Below, in pieces: positions 1-8,480 of a DNA stretch of 64,000 nt. The notes under the pieces are model-generated. The model was not told the DNA's origin. It searched no databases and saw only the letters and a program-made list of their open reading frames with translations. The position numbers and the translations under genes were made by a program. Source of the DNA: Azohydromonas caseinilytica (lineage in GTDB: Bacteria > Pseudomonadota > Gammaproteobacteria > Burkholderiales > Burkholderiaceae_C); contig NZ_JABBFW010000002.1 in the NCBI RefSeq assembly GCF_012927045.1, positions 290,801 to 354,800 of the forward strand. Direction: 5' to 3'. Positions within the stretch are counted from its first letter, which is position 1; every line of letters begins with the position of its first letter.

Positions 1-1250
1 GCGGCGCGCCCATGAACCTGACCATGGTCGGCGCCGATGGCCGCCCCACGCAGAAGAGCCTGCGCCAGGTGCTGCTGGAGTGGATCGGCTTCCGCCTCGA
101 CACGGTGCAGAAGCGCACGCGGCACCGGTTGGACAAGGTGCTGGACCGCATCCACGTGCTCGAAGGCCGGCAGCTCGTGCTGCTCAACATCGACGAGGTG
201 ATCCGCATCATCCGCCACGCCGACGAGCCCAAGCCGGCGCTGATCGAGCGTTTCAGACTCAGTGACCGGCAGGCCGAGGACATCCTCGAAATCCGGCTGC
301 GCCAGCTGGCGCGGCTGGAAGCCATCAAGATCGAGCAGGAGCTCAAGCAGCTGCGCGCGGAGCAGGAAAAGCTCGAAGGCATCCTGGCCACGCCACAGGC
401 GCTCAAGCGCACGGTGATCAAGGAGATCGAGGCCGACAGCAAAACCTTCGGCGACGAGCGCCGCACGCTGATCCAGGCCGACAAGCGCGCCAGCGTCGAG
501 CTCAAGGTAGCCGACGAGCCGGTGACGGTGGTGGTCAGCCTCAAGGGCTGGGTGCGCGCGCTCAAGGGCCACGAGATCGACGCCGCCACGCTGGGCTTCA
601 AGTCCGGCGACTCGCTCTACGGCGTCTTCCCCTGCCGCAGCGTGGACACGCTGCTGGTGTTCGGCAGCGCGGCCAAGGGCAGCGGGCGGGTGTACTCGGT
701 GGCGGTGTCGCAGCTGCCGGGCGGGCGCGGCGACGGCGTGCCCATCACCAGCCTCATCGACCTGGAGCCGGGCACGCAGCCGGCGCATTACTTCGCCGGG
801 GCCGCCGCCACCACGCTGCTGCTGGCCCACACCGGCGGCTTCGGGCTGATGGCGCGCGTGAGCGACCTGCAGGGCCGCAACCGCGCCGGCAAAGCCTTCC
901 TGACGCTGGAGGACCAGGAGCTCCTGCTGCCGCCCTCGGTGGTGCAGCCGCAGCACAAGCAGGTCGCCTGCTTGAGCCTGGACGGGCGGCTGCTGGTGTT
1001 CGGGCGCGACGAGCTCAAGCTGCAGCCCGGCGGCGGGCGGGGCCTGATCCTCATGGAGGTCGATGCCAAGGAGCCGCTGCTGTCGGCGGCCACCTTCGGC
1101 GAGTCGCTGACCGTGATGGGCAGCGGCCGAGGCGGCAAGGCCAAGGAAGAGACGCTGCGCTGGGCGGGCGTGGCCTCCTATGTGGCCAAGCGCGCCAAGC
1201 GCGGCCGCAAGGTCGAAGGCTTCGTCAAGGCGCTGCGCGTGGTCGGTTGA
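1..1250 (+). CDS. parC: DNA topoisomerase IV subunit A (ParC), 5'-truncated by window edge
   Basis: The reading frame is open from the left edge and ends at 1250, so only the C-terminal 415 or so residues of a protein usually about 750-780 residues long are present. The first part is the end of the breakage-reunion domain with its long coiled-coil (many Glu/Lys/Arg/Leu heptads, for example around EIRLRQLARLEAIKIEQEL). The rest is the beta-pinwheel DNA-wrapping domain, with repeated blades such as VVVSLKGWVRALKGHEI and LLLAHTGGFGLMARVSD. The active-site Tyr lies upstream of the window. ParC and ParE form the topoisomerase that decatenates daughter chromosomes. ParC is preferred over GyrA because no GyrA-box (QRRGGKG-like) is seen and the C-terminus is short. 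Confidence 0.93.
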   Translation, partial: GAPMNLTMVGADGRPTQKSLRQVLLEWIGFRLDTVQKRTRHRLDKVLDRIHVLEGRQLVLLNIDEVIRIIRHADEPKPALIERFRLSDRQAEDILEIRLRQLARLEAIKIEQELKQLRAEQEKLEGILATPQALKRTVIKEIEADSKTFGDERRTLIQADKRASVELKVADEPVTVVVSLKGWVRALKGHEIDAATLGFKSGDSLYGVFPCRSVDTLLVFGSAAKGSGRVYSVAVSQLPGGRGDGVPITSLIDLEPGTQPAHYFAGAAATTLLLAHTGGFGLMARVSDLQGRNRAGKAFLTLEDQELLLPPSVVQPQHKQVACLSLDGRLLVFGRDELKLQPGGGRGLILMEVDAKEPLLSAATFGESLTVMGSGRGGKAKEETLRWAGVASYVAKRAKRGRKVEGFVKALRVVG

Positions 1251-1260
1251 GCCAGGACCA

Positions 1261-1284
1261 GCCGATGTGCCTGCGCACATCGGC
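1261..1284 (+). terminator. Perfect hairpin after parC
   Basis: A 10-bp perfect stem (GCCGATGTGC/GCACATCGGC) with a CTGC loop lies 10 bases after the parC stop. No T-run follows, so it may be a Rho-assisted or mRNA-stabilising end rather than a full intrinsic terminator. Confidence 0.4.
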
Positions 1285-1387
1285 GCGCCCGGTGAAGGGC
1301 GCGGGCTGTGCGAGCGCACGACCTGCAGGACGGAGCCCTGCGCCGGCTTGGCGGCCTCAAGCGTGAATTCCTTGGCCTTTATCGGGC

Positions 1388-1415
1388 TTGTTACAGCGGC
1401 CTCCTGGCCTACAGT
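1388..1415 (+). promoter_or_regulatory. Candidate sigma-70 promoter for the ThiF/nitroreductase pair
   Basis: TTGTTA and TACAGT are separated by 16 bases in a locally AT-richer stretch, about 40 bases upstream of the ThiF-like start codon. Judged by eye only. Confidence 0.3.
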
Positions 1416-1454
1416 GCCCGCTGCGAAAATAAGCCGGTGAGTTCCGCTTGAAGT

Positions 1455-2336
1455 ATGGATGCTCAGTTCGATTATGAGAATGCCTTTTCCCGGAATATAG
1501 GCTGGGTGACGCGGTCCGAGCAGGCCGCCTTGCGCGGCAAACGGGTGGCCATTGCCGGCATGGGCGGTGTGGGGGGCGTGCATTTGCTGACGCTGGCGCG
1601 TCTGGGAATCGGGTCCTTCCATATTGCCGATTTCGATGTCTTTGACGTCGTGAATTTCAATCGCCAGGTCGGCGCCACGGTGTCCAGTCTGCAGCGGCCC
1701 AAGGCCGAGGTGCTGAAGGCCATGGCGCTCGACATCAACCCGGCCCTGGATATTCAGGTGTTCGGCCAGGGGGTGAATAGCGACAATATCGGGGACTTTT
1801 TGGGAGGCATCGATTTGTATATCGATGGGCTGGATTTTTTCGCATTCTCGGCGCGTCAAATGGTATTTGCGGCCTGCCGGGAGAAAAATATTCCAGCCTG
1901 TACCGCCGCACCCTTGGGCATGGGTTCGGCGGTATTGAATTTCACGCCGGGTGGCATGTCCTTTGAGGATTATTTCGGCTGGGGTGCGCACGACGAGGAT
2001 GAAAAGGCGCTGCGCTTCCTGGTCGGCCTGGCGCCGGCCGGGCTGCACAGCCGCTACCTGGTGGACCCGACGGCGCTGAACCTGGCCGAGCGGCGCGGCC
2101 CGTCCACCATCATCGGCTGCCAGTTGGCGGCCGGGATGGCGGCCACCGAGGCGCTCAAGATCCTGCTGGGACGCGGCAAGGTCTGGGCTGCGCCCCACGG
2201 CCTGCATTTCGATGCCTATCTGGGCCGTTTCGTGCGCACTTGGCGCCCGGGAGGCCACCGCCATCCGCTGCAGCGCCTGGCCTTGTCGATCGGACGCCGC
2301 CGCATGGCGGCATTGAGGGTGCAGCATGCCCACTGA
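1455..2336 (+). CDS. ThiF/MoeB/HesA-family E1-like adenylyltransferase
   Basis: A 293-residue E1-like protein. The Rossmann nucleotide-binding loop GMGGVGG is at residues 35-41, the acidic residue after beta-2 is in IADFDVFD (58-64), and the arginine-containing NFNRQ motif is at 67-71. This is the usual ThiF/MoeB pattern for adenylating the C-terminal carboxylate of a ubiquitin-like or peptide substrate. I see no CxxC zinc pairs, and no obvious catalytic cysteine like that of MoeB or UBA enzymes. The stop overlaps the start of the nitroreductase by 11 bases, so the two are probably translationally coupled. Mycobacterial MoeY (Rv1355c) carries a ThiF part fused to a nitroreductase part, so this pair looks like a split MoeY; its substrate is unknown. 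Base composition is odd: about 48-55 % GC up to roughly 1980, then above 70 %. Confidence 0.8.
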   Translation: MDAQFDYENAFSRNIGWVTRSEQAALRGKRVAIAGMGGVGGVHLLTLARLGIGSFHIADFDVFDVVNFNRQVGATVSSLQRPKAEVLKAMALDINPALDIQVFGQGVNSDNIGDFLGGIDLYIDGLDFFAFSARQMVFAACREKNIPACTAAPLGMGSAVLNFTPGGMSFEDYFGWGAHDEDEKALRFLVGLAPAGLHSRYLVDPTALNLAERRGPSTIIGCQLAAGMAATEALKILLGRGKVWAAPHGLHFDAYLGRFVRTWRPGGHRHPLQRLALSIGRRRMAALRVQHAH

Positions 2337-3453
2337 ACACAATCTCCGCGCCATCCTGGATCTCGCACGCTGGGCGCCCAGCGGCGACAACACGCAGCCC
2401 TGGCGCTTCGAGGTGGTGGATGCGCATCACGTGGTGGTGCACGGCTTCGACACCCGCGGACATTGCGTCTACGACCTGGACGGCCATGCCAGCGAGCTCT
2501 CGCTGGGGACCTTGCTCGAAACCATGGCCATCGCCGCGTCCGGGCAGGGCCTGGCCATGCAGGCTCGGCGCCGCAGCGAGGCGCCCACCGGGCGCCCGAC
2601 CTTCGAGCTGCGCTTCACGCCCGATGCCGGCGTGCGGCCCGATCCGCTGCTGGGCAGCATCGAGCGGCGCAGCGTGCAGCGCCGCGCCATGAGCACGCGG
2701 CGGCTGACGGCGCAGGAGAAGCGGGCGCTCGAAGCGGCCGTGGCGCCGCATGGCCGCGTGCTGTGGCGGGAGGATTTCAGCCAGCGGCTGGCCATGGCCC
2801 GGCTGCTGAGTGCCATCGCCAAGGTGCGGCTGAGCATGCCCGAGGCCTACCGGGTGCACCGCGACATCATCGAGTGGAAGGCGCGCTTCAGCATCGACCG
2901 GGTGCCGGACCAGGCCCTGGGCGTGGATGCCGTCACGGCGAGGCTGATGCGCTTCGTGCTGGGCAGCTGGGAGCGGGTGCGCTTCTTCAACCGCTACCTG
3001 GCGGGCACCGCGGCGCCGCGGCTGCAGATGGACTTGCTCCCCGGCGTGGCCTGCGCGGCGCACTTCGTGCTCTTGGCCTCGCGCGAGCCGCGCACCATCG
3101 ACGACCATGTCGCGGCCGGGCGGGCCGTGCAGCGCTTCTGGCTGACGGCCACCCACCTGGGATTGAACCTGCAACCGGCCACCACGCCGCTGATCTTCGG
3201 GCGCTACCTGCGCGAGCAGCGGCCGTTCACGACGCAGCCCGGCCTGGAGGCCGAAACCGCCCGCGCCGTGCAGCGGCTGGAGACGCTGCTGGGGCCGCAG
3301 GCGCTGCGCCAGGCGGTGTTCATGGGGCGTGTCGGCGCCGGGCCGGCGGCGCGCAGCCGCTCGCTGCGCCTGCCACTGCAGCAACTGGAGGTCGTGCGTG
3401 CGCAGCCCTCCGGCTCCGCGCGCGAGCAGAGGCCGCTGTCTCGGGCCGGCTGA
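2326..3453 (+). CDS. Nitroreductase-family FMN protein paired with ThiF-like E1
   Basis: A 375-residue nitroreductase-fold protein, longer than the usual 180-220 residues and similar in length to the Acg/two-domain type. The N-terminal RWAPSGDNTQPWRFEV motif (residues 15-30) is the flavin phosphate-binding signature, with Ser19 and Gln24-Pro-Trp26. A second half (roughly 200-340) contains the LLASREPRTIDDHVAAGRAV and THLGLNLQPATTPL segments that form the C-terminal nitroreductase half. It probably binds FMN. The ATG lies inside the preceding ThiF-like gene. Known oxidative partners of E1-like enzymes (peptide-derived azoles, MoeY-type fusions) suggest a joint reaction on one substrate. That is inference; the substrate cannot be read from the sequence. 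Confidence 0.78.
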   Translation: MPTEHNLRAILDLARWAPSGDNTQPWRFEVVDAHHVVVHGFDTRGHCVYDLDGHASELSLGTLLETMAIAASGQGLAMQARRRSEAPTGRPTFELRFTPDAGVRPDPLLGSIERRSVQRRAMSTRRLTAQEKRALEAAVAPHGRVLWREDFSQRLAMARLLSAIAKVRLSMPEAYRVHRDIIEWKARFSIDRVPDQALGVDAVTARLMRFVLGSWERVRFFNRYLAGTAAPRLQMDLLPGVACAAHFVLLASREPRTIDDHVAAGRAVQRFWLTATHLGLNLQPATTPLIFGRYLREQRPFTTQPGLEAETARAVQRLETLLGPQALRQAVFMGRVGAGPAARSRSLRLPLQQLEVVRAQPSGSAREQRPLSRAG

Positions 3454-3501
3454 TGGGCGGGCCGCCTGTTGCGGGTGAGCCGGGCGGACGATGGGGGCAT
3501 G

Positions 3502-3524
3502 AAAAAGGCCGGTCGAACCGGCCT
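3502..3524 (-). terminator. Rho-independent terminator of the dgkA operon
   Basis: On the minus strand, AGGCCGGT and ACCGGCCT form an 8-bp perfect stem with a 3-base loop, followed by TTTTTC. It sits 22 bases past the dgkA stop, between convergent genes. Confidence 0.85.
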
Positions 3525-3546
3525 GCCGCTCAGGGTCTGGCGGCCC

Positions 3547-3975
3547 TCAGCCGCCCAGGGCGGCACGCCACAACGCCGACAGCCAGACGCCGGCACACAG
3601 CACCAGCGAGAGGAACACCGCCGCGCTGGCGAGGTCCTTGGCGCGCTTGGAGAGCTCGTGCAGCTCCAGCGAGACACGGTCGATGGCGGCCTCGATGCCC
3701 GAGTTCAGCAGCTCGACGATGAGCACCAGCAGCACCGAGCCCAGCAGCAGCGCGGTCTCGGCCCAGGTGCGGCCCAGCCACAGTCCCAGCGGCAGCAGCA
3801 CCGCGGCCAGCCAGACTTCCTGGCGGAAGGCCTGTTCGCCCAGGTAGGCGGTCTTGAGCCCTTCCAGGGAGTGGCGGGTCGCGCGCAGCACCCGGTCCAG
3901 GCCGGTACGTCCCTTGTGCGGGTTGGTCATCGGCGCGATTGTGCCGGGCGCGGGGGAGGGGTCCTGGGTGTCCAT
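3547..3975 (-). CDS. dgkA: Diacylglycerol kinase (DgkA)
   Basis: A small integral-membrane diacylglycerol kinase that phosphorylates diacylglycerol to phosphatidic acid in the inner membrane. The family signature is plain: EAFRQE-like GEQAFRQE near the N-terminus, then ELLNSGIEAAIDRV and HELSKRAKDLASAAV, with the catalytic and metal-binding Glu residues, and three hydrophobic helices. I chose the start at 3975 because its ATG overlaps the TGA of the RDD gene (TGATG), giving 142 residues. The ATG at 3930 (MTNPHKG) gives 127 residues and matches the usual family length better, so the start is uncertain. It is the last gene of the five-gene sigma-factor operon. Confidence 0.9.
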   Translation of the reverse strand: MDTQDPSPAPGTIAPMTNPHKGRTGLDRVLRATRHSLEGLKTAYLGEQAFRQEVWLAAVLLPLGLWLGRTWAETALLLGSVLLVLIVELLNSGIEAAIDRVSLELHELSKRAKDLASAAVFLSLVLCAGVWLSALWRAALGG

Positions 3976-4499
3976 CAGCGTTTCTTGCGCGGCGCCGGGC
4001 GCGAGATGACGAGTTGCGTGCCGCACAGATGGTCATGCCAGTACTGGCGCCGCGGCTGCACCAGTGCCAGCAGGGCATAGGCCAGCACGCCGGCGCTCAG
4101 CAAGCCGAAGATCGTGCCGGCGGAATGAGTGAGGTGGGCCAGCTGTGCCGCCACCAGGGCAGGCAGGAACCAGATCCAGCTCAACAGATAGCGGCACAGG
4201 GCCCGCTTGGGCGACACGGGCTGGCCGTGGGCGTCCACCAGGCGGATGTGCCAGGCCTTCATCGCCACGGTCTGGCCGCCATGCGACCAGAACCACACGA
4301 AGTACAGGCCCAGCACCACGAACAGGAAGGCCAGCAGGCCCTGGCGCCCCTGCAGGGCATGGCGCTGCTGCGCCAGCGTCGAATAGACGAAGCCGGCGAG
4401 CATCAGCACCCCGAACAGCAGCACGCCTTCGTAGACCATGCAGGCCAGGCGGCGCGGCAGACCGGGGGTCTGCGGCGCGGCGGGAGCGGCCGCGCTCAC
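3975..4499 (-). CDS. RDD-family membrane protein
   Basis: A 174-residue RDD-domain protein. It begins with PRRLACMVYEGVLLFGVLM (the Arg-Arg... equivalent of the RDD motif), has about four hydrophobic segments, and carries the family's characteristic AWHIRLVDAHGQPVSPKRALCRYLLS loop and the terminal RRQYWHDHLCGTQLV motif. The start is GTG, overlapping the previous gene's stop as GTGA. Function is unknown for most members; some have been linked to ion or proton exchange. Its place between DUF3106 and dgkA in an envelope-type operon suggests a membrane role. Confidence 0.82.
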   Translation of the reverse strand: MSAAAPAAPQTPGLPRRLACMVYEGVLLFGVLMLAGFVYSTLAQQRHALQGRQGLLAFLFVVLGLYFVWFWSHGGQTVAMKAWHIRLVDAHGQPVSPKRALCRYLLSWIWFLPALVAAQLAHLTHSAGTIFGLLSAGVLAYALLALVQPRRQYWHDHLCGTQLVISRPAPRKKR

Positions 4500-5260
4500 T
4501 GCGGGCTTGCCGCTGGGGAAGCAGCCGGTGCGCTGACGGGGGCGGCCTGGACGCCGCGCTTGGGCAGGAGGGTGTTCTTGTCCACGAAGTTCGGGGTGGC
4601 GGCCATCTTGGGCAGCCCGGGTTGCTGGTGCAGCGGCGGCGCGGGCGGGCGCGTGACGCTGGTGGTGGTGGCGCCGGGCGCCACTTGCATCAGCGTCGGT
4701 CCGACCGGCTTGAGCACGGGCGGCGCGCTCGGCACCCGCACGATGTTCGATTTTGTACTGGGTCCGGAGGCCGGCGCGCCGGCGCGCGGCACCGTCGGAA
4801 CGGCGCGCTGGGCCAATTCACGTTTTTCCTCAGGCGGCAAAGCCTGGTAGGCCTCCCAGCCCGCCTGGCGCTGCTCGGGACTGAGCTGGCGCGTCTCCTG
4901 GAACTGCACCCGGGCGCGGCCACGCTCCTCGGGCGTCATGCGCGCCCATTCGGTCATGCGCTGCTGCACGCGCTGCTGTTCCTCGGGCGAGAGCCGGGGA
5001 AATCGCATGGCGATCTCCAGCCACTTGCGCTGGCGCGACGGATCGATGCTGCCCCACTCGCGCTGCAGCGGCGCCAGCGTGGCGCGCTGCGCCGGCGTCA
5101 GCGAGGCCCAGGACGACGAGCGTTCTCCGCTCGGAGTCTTCACGCCCGGTGCCGTCGAGGCAGCGGCCGGCGGCGTGGGCGTGGTCTGAGCGGCGACGGC
5201 GAACGCCCACGCCAGGCCGGGCGCGGCCAGCACAGCGAGATGCCTGCGGCGAGGGCGCAT
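4496..5260 (-). CDS. DUF3106-domain exported protein
   Basis: A 254-residue protein. I start it at 5260, 10 bases after the DUF3619 stop, because this places a signal peptide (MRPRRRHLAVLAAPGLAWAFAVAAQ) at the N-terminus. The middle (about residues 45-140) carries the DUF3106 repeats of the form LxPxQRxxLxPLxxxW, SPEEQQRVQQRMTEWARMT and LSPEQRQAGWEAYQALP. These are short helical repeats rich in Trp, Pro, Glu and Arg. A Pro/Ala-rich tail follows. It is likely periplasmic. Function is unknown. Conserved location downstream of an ECF sigma factor and DUF3619 suggests an envelope-stress or sigma-regulation role (inference). Confidence 0.8.
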   Translation of the reverse strand: MRPRRRHLAVLAAPGLAWAFAVAAQTTPTPPAAASTAPGVKTPSGERSSSWASLTPAQRATLAPLQREWGSIDPSRQRKWLEIAMRFPRLSPEEQQRVQQRMTEWARMTPEERGRARVQFQETRQLSPEQRQAGWEAYQALPPEEKRELAQRAVPTVPRAGAPASGPSTKSNIVRVPSAPPVLKPVGPTLMQVAPGATTTSVTRPPAPPLHQQPGLPKMAATPNFVDKNTLLPKRGVQAAPVSAPAASPAASPQ

Positions 5261-5270
5261 GGGCACGGTG

Positions 5271-5729
5271 TCAGCGATCCTGCTGCTTGCGCAGGAACTC
5301 GACGAAGCCGGGGTCGCTGTAGGCCGTGGGCGGCAGGTCGTCCACCAGCAGCTCCGCGTCGATCTGCACGGCGGCCTCGATCTCGGCATGCGTCTGGTTC
5401 CACTGGATCAAGGCCAGCCCGCCCAGCAGCACCGCCAGCGGCAACGCCGTGGCCATCGCGCGCTCCCACCAGCTGCTGCGCTGCGGGCCCCCGCCACCCA
5501 GGGCCAGCGTGGAGCCCACGACTTGCACGCTCGGCGCGGTGACCGGCGCGGGCTTGCGCCGCGCGCGCGCGCGCTCCAGCGCCTGCTGGCGCGCAAAGCG
5601 CAACCGTTCTTCGATGGCGTGGGGCTGGTGGGACGCCCGTTCGCTCAGGCGGGCCGTCACGCGCAGCGCAAAGCGTGCTTCGAGCGCTTGCGCGTCAAGC
5701 AGGGTCGTGAGGGGTCTGGAGTCGTTCAT
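5271..5729 (-). CDS. DUF3619-domain single-pass membrane protein
   Basis: A 152-residue protein with one predicted transmembrane helix (AMATALPLAVLLGGLALIQW, about residues 91-110). A charged, Arg-rich N-terminal cytoplasmic part (LEARFALRVTARLSERA, ERLRFARQQALERARARR) precedes it. A short C-terminal part ends DLPPTAYSDPGFVEFLRKQ, typical of DUF3619. Its ATG overlaps the stop of the sigma-factor gene by four bases (ATGA). Topology and position directly after an ECF sigma factor are those expected of an anti-sigma factor, but no ZAS/RseA-like domain is recognisable, so that role is inference. Confidence 0.8.
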   Translation of the reverse strand: MNDSRPLTTLLDAQALEARFALRVTARLSERASHQPHAIEERLRFARQQALERARARRKPAPVTAPSVQVVGSTLALGGGGPQRSSWWERAMATALPLAVLLGGLALIQWNQTHAEIEAAVQIDAELLVDDLPPTAYSDPGFVEFLRKQQDR

Positions 5730-6292
5730 GGCGCAATTCCCTTGGCGCGCAGAGCCTTGGCCAGCGCATGCACCGCTCTGGAACAGTGCGTTTTGACACT
5801 GCCTTCGGAGCAGCCCATGACCGTCGCGGTCTCGGCGACATCGAGTTCTTCCCAGTAACGCAGCAGAAACGCTTCCCGTTGACGCGCGGGCAACTGCGCC
5901 ACCTCGTGCTCGATGACTTGCAACATCTGCGCCCGCGACGCCTCGGTGTCCGCGCCATCGGCGCCCAGGCTGCCGTCCTGCGTTTCCAGCATCTCCAGCA
6001 GGTCGAAGTCGTCGTCATCCGCGCCGCCCTCGAAAGCCGAGAAGTTGTGCTCCACCGCCGAGCGCACCTTGCGGCGGCGGAACCAGTCCATCGTGGCGTT
6101 GGAGAGGATGCGCTGGAACAGCAGCGGCAGCTCCGCGGCGGGCCGGTCCGCGTACTTCTCCGCCAGCCGGATCATGGCGTCCTGCACGATGTCGAGCGCC
6201 GCGTCCTCGTCACGGACGGTGTAGGCGGTGCGCTTGAAAGCGCGCTTCTCGACGCTGGCGAGGAAGTCGGAAAGTTCTTTGTCTGAGGCCAA
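5726..6292 (-). CDS. ECF-type RNA polymerase sigma factor (RpoE-like)
   Basis: A sigma-70 family protein of region 2 / region 4 type, 188 residues from the chosen TTG start. Region 2 includes DEDAALDIVQDAMIRLAEKY and LFQRILSNATMDWFRRRK. An acidic linker (EGGADDDDFDLLEMLE) follows. Region 4 includes LPARQREAFLLRYWEELDVAETATVMGCSEGSVKTHCSRAVHAL, a helix-turn-helix for -35 recognition. Starts are weak: TTG at 6292 (LASDKELSDFL) fits the homologues I remember, while TTG at 6316 adds 8 residues. It heads the operon with DUF3619, DUF3106, RDD and dgkA and is divergent from the ilv genes. Confidence 0.85.
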   Translation of the reverse strand: MASDKELSDFLASVEKRAFKRTAYTVRDEDAALDIVQDAMIRLAEKYADRPAAELPLLFQRILSNATMDWFRRRKVRSAVEHNFSAFEGGADDDDFDLLEMLETQDGSLGADGADTEASRAQMLQVIEHEVAQLPARQREAFLLRYWEELDVAETATVMGCSEGSVKTHCSRAVHALAKALRAKGIAP

Positions 6293-6505
6293 GACGCAAG
6301 GAGCCGGCGGCGGCAAAACGCGCGCGATTATGCCTGCCGGTGAGCACTACCTAACCGTTAGTCAAGACCCTGACGCAGCGGTGATGCCATAATCGACGGT
6401 TCGCACAACGCTCTTTGGTCTCAAGCCGCCGCCCGATCCCGGGTGTCTCGTTTTTGACCGCGCAGGTTCCGAATCCGCCCCACGAGGGTGCGAGGAGGGA
6501 CACCG
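6293..6505. promoter_or_regulatory. Divergent intergenic region, sigma operon / ilv operon
   Basis: This non-coding stretch of about 210 bases separates two divergent operons. CATAAT occurs on the minus strand at 6332-6327 and on the plus strand at 6388-6393, each a plausible -10 element for its operon; convincing -35 hexamers are not visible. An excellent Shine-Dalgarno (GAGGAGGG, 6491-6498) precedes the ilvB ATG. I found no leader peptide rich in Ile/Val/Leu codons here. Confidence 0.4.
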
Positions 6506-8314
6506 ATGGTTTTTCGTCAGAGAAATTCGCAAAGGTTCTCCATGGACATGTCTGCCGCGGAAGTCAAGGGTGCCCTCCGGGCCCAACCGCAATCCCCCTC
6601 CGCCGAGCTCAACGGCTCCGAAATCCTCGTCCGCAGCCTGCAGGCCGAGGGTGTCAAGTACCTCTGGGGCTATCCCGGCGGCTCGGTGCTCTATATCTAC
6701 GACGCGCTCTACAAGCAGGACAGCATCCAGCACGTGCTGGTGCGCCATGAGCAGGCGGCCGTGCACGCGGCCGACGGCTATGCCCGCGCCACCGGCGAGG
6801 TCGGCGTGGCGCTGGTGACCTCGGGCCCGGGCGTGACCAATGCCGTCACCGGCATTGCCACGGCCTACATGGATTCCATTCCCATGGTGATCATCACCGG
6901 GCAGGTGCCCACGGCCGCGATCGGCCTGGACGCCTTCCAGGAGTGCGACACCGTGGGCATCACGCGCCCGATCGTCAAGCACAACTTCCTGGTGAAGGAC
7001 GTGCGCGACCTGGCCCTGACGCTGAAGAAGGCCTTCCACATCGCGCGCACCGGCCGTCCCGGCCCGGTGGTCGTTGATATTCCGAAGGACGTGTCGCTGA
7101 AGACGGCGCCCTTCGTCTATCCCGACAAGGTCGAGATGCGCTCCTACAACCCGGTGCGCAAGGGCCATGGCGGGCAGATCCGCAAGGCGGTGCAGCTGCT
7201 GTTGCAGGCCAAGCGTCCCTACATCTACAGCGGCGGCGGCGTGGTGCTGGCCAACGCGGCGGCCGAGCTGCGCGAGCTGGCCGACCTGCTGGGCTTTCCC
7301 TGCACCAACACGCTCATGGGCCTGGGCGCCATTCCCGCGAGCGACCCGAAGTTCCTGGGCATGCTGGGCATGCACGGCACCTACGAGGCCAACATGACCA
7401 TGCAGCACTGCGACGTGCTGCTGGCCGTGGGCGCGCGCTTCGACGACCGCGTGATCGGCAACCCGGCGCACTTCGCGTCGGTGGAGCGCAAGATCGTCCA
7501 CGTGGACATCGACCCGTCCTCGATCTCCAAGCGCGTCAAGGTGGACATCCCCATCGTCGGCGACGTCAAGGAGGTGCTGCAGGAGCTGATCGCCCAGATC
7601 CGCGAGGCCCAGCAGCGTCCCGACGCGCAGGCCCTGGCGCAGTGGTGGAGCCAGGTCAACGGCTGGCGCCAGCGCGAATGCCTGGCCTACAAGAACAGCA
7701 CCGAGGTCATCAAGCCGCAGTACGTGGTGCAGAAGCTCGCCGAGCTCACGCGCGGGCGCGACACCTACATCACCTCCGATGTGGGCCAGCACCAGATGTT
7801 CGCCGCGCAGTTCTACGGCTTCGAGGAGCCGCGGCGCTGGATCAACTCCGGCGGGCTGGGCACCATGGGCGTGGGCCTGCCCTACGCCATGGGCATCAAG
7901 CTGGCCAAGCCCGAGAGCGACGTGTTCTGCATCACGGGCGAAGGCTCGATCCAGATGTGCATCCAGGAGCTTTCGACCTGCCAGCAGTACAAGACGCCGG
8001 TCAAGGTCATCTCGCTCAACAACCGCTACCTGGGCATGGTGCGGCAGTGGCAGGAGCTCGATTACGAGGGCCGCTACTCGCACAGCTACATGGACGCGCT
8101 GCCCGACTTCGTGAAGCTGGCCGAGGCCTACGGCCACGTGGGGCTCAAGATCGAGCGCCCCTCGGACGTGGAACCCGCGCTGCGCGAGGCCATCCGCCTC
8201 ACCGACCGCACGGTGTTCCTGGACGTGCGCACCGACCCGACCGAGAACGTCTGGCCGATGGTCAAGGCGGGCAAGGGCATCTCCGAGATGCTGCTGGGCT
8301 CCGAAGACCTGTGA
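6506..8314 (+). CDS. ilvB: Acetolactate synthase large (catalytic) subunit
   Basis: A thiamine-diphosphate enzyme making 2-acetolactate or 2-aceto-2-hydroxybutyrate, the first common step to Val, Leu and Ile. The 602-residue length is normal. The catalytic Glu of [18 protein letters not shown] is near residue 82. The FAD-binding middle domain follows. The ThDP/Mg motif reads [16 protein letters not shown] near residue 478: GEGS replaces the commoner GDGS, a variant I associate with betaproteobacterial enzymes. The start is the ATG at 6506, preceded by GAGGAGGG at ideal spacing; an in-frame GTG at 6488 lacks this. It is the first gene of ilvB-ilvH-ilvC. Confidence 0.96.
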   Translation: MVFRQRNSQRFSMDMSAAEVKGALRAQPQSPSAELNGSEILVRSLQAEGVKYLWGYPGGSVLYIYDALYKQDSIQHVLVRHEQAAVHAADGYARATGEVGVALVTSGPGVTNAVTGIATAYMDSIPMVIITGQVPTAAIGLDAFQECDTVGITRPIVKHNFLVKDVRDLALTLKKAFHIARTGRPGPVVVDIPKDVSLKTAPFVYPDKVEMRSYNPVRKGHGGQIRKAVQLLLQAKRPYIYSGGGVVLANAAAELRELADLLGFPCTNTLMGLGAIPASDPKFLGMLGMHGTYEANMTMQHCDVLLAVGARFDDRVIGNPAHFASVERKIVHVDIDPSSISKRVKVDIPIVGDVKEVLQELIAQIREAQQRPDAQALAQWWSQVNGWRQRECLAYKNSTEVIKPQYVVQKLAELTRGRDTYITSDVGQHQMFAAQFYGFEEPRRWINSGGLGTMGVGLPYAMGIKLAKPESDVFCITGEGSIQMCIQELSTCQQYKTPVKVISLNNRYLGMVRQWQELDYEGRYSHSYMDALPDFVKLAEAYGHVGLKIERPSDVEPALREAIRLTDRTVFLDVRTDPTENVWPMVKAGKGISEMLLGSEDL

Positions 8315-8480
8315 TGGACCGGCGCTGACGCGCGCCGCGCGCGGGGCAGGGCGTTACCGCGCTTCTGCTGCCGCCGGCGTCGCGGCACCGGTCTGCCTTT
8401 TCCTTTCCTTTGATTCGAGAAGCGTCGCCAAGGCCCGTCGGTTACCGCCGCCGGCGCTGAAGAGCACGAGGAACGAAGCC

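Noticed and set aside
6415-6505. Possible Ile/Val leader peptide for ilvB
   Set aside because: No short ORF with clustered Ile, Val or Leu codons and no terminator hairpin with T-run is present before ilvB.
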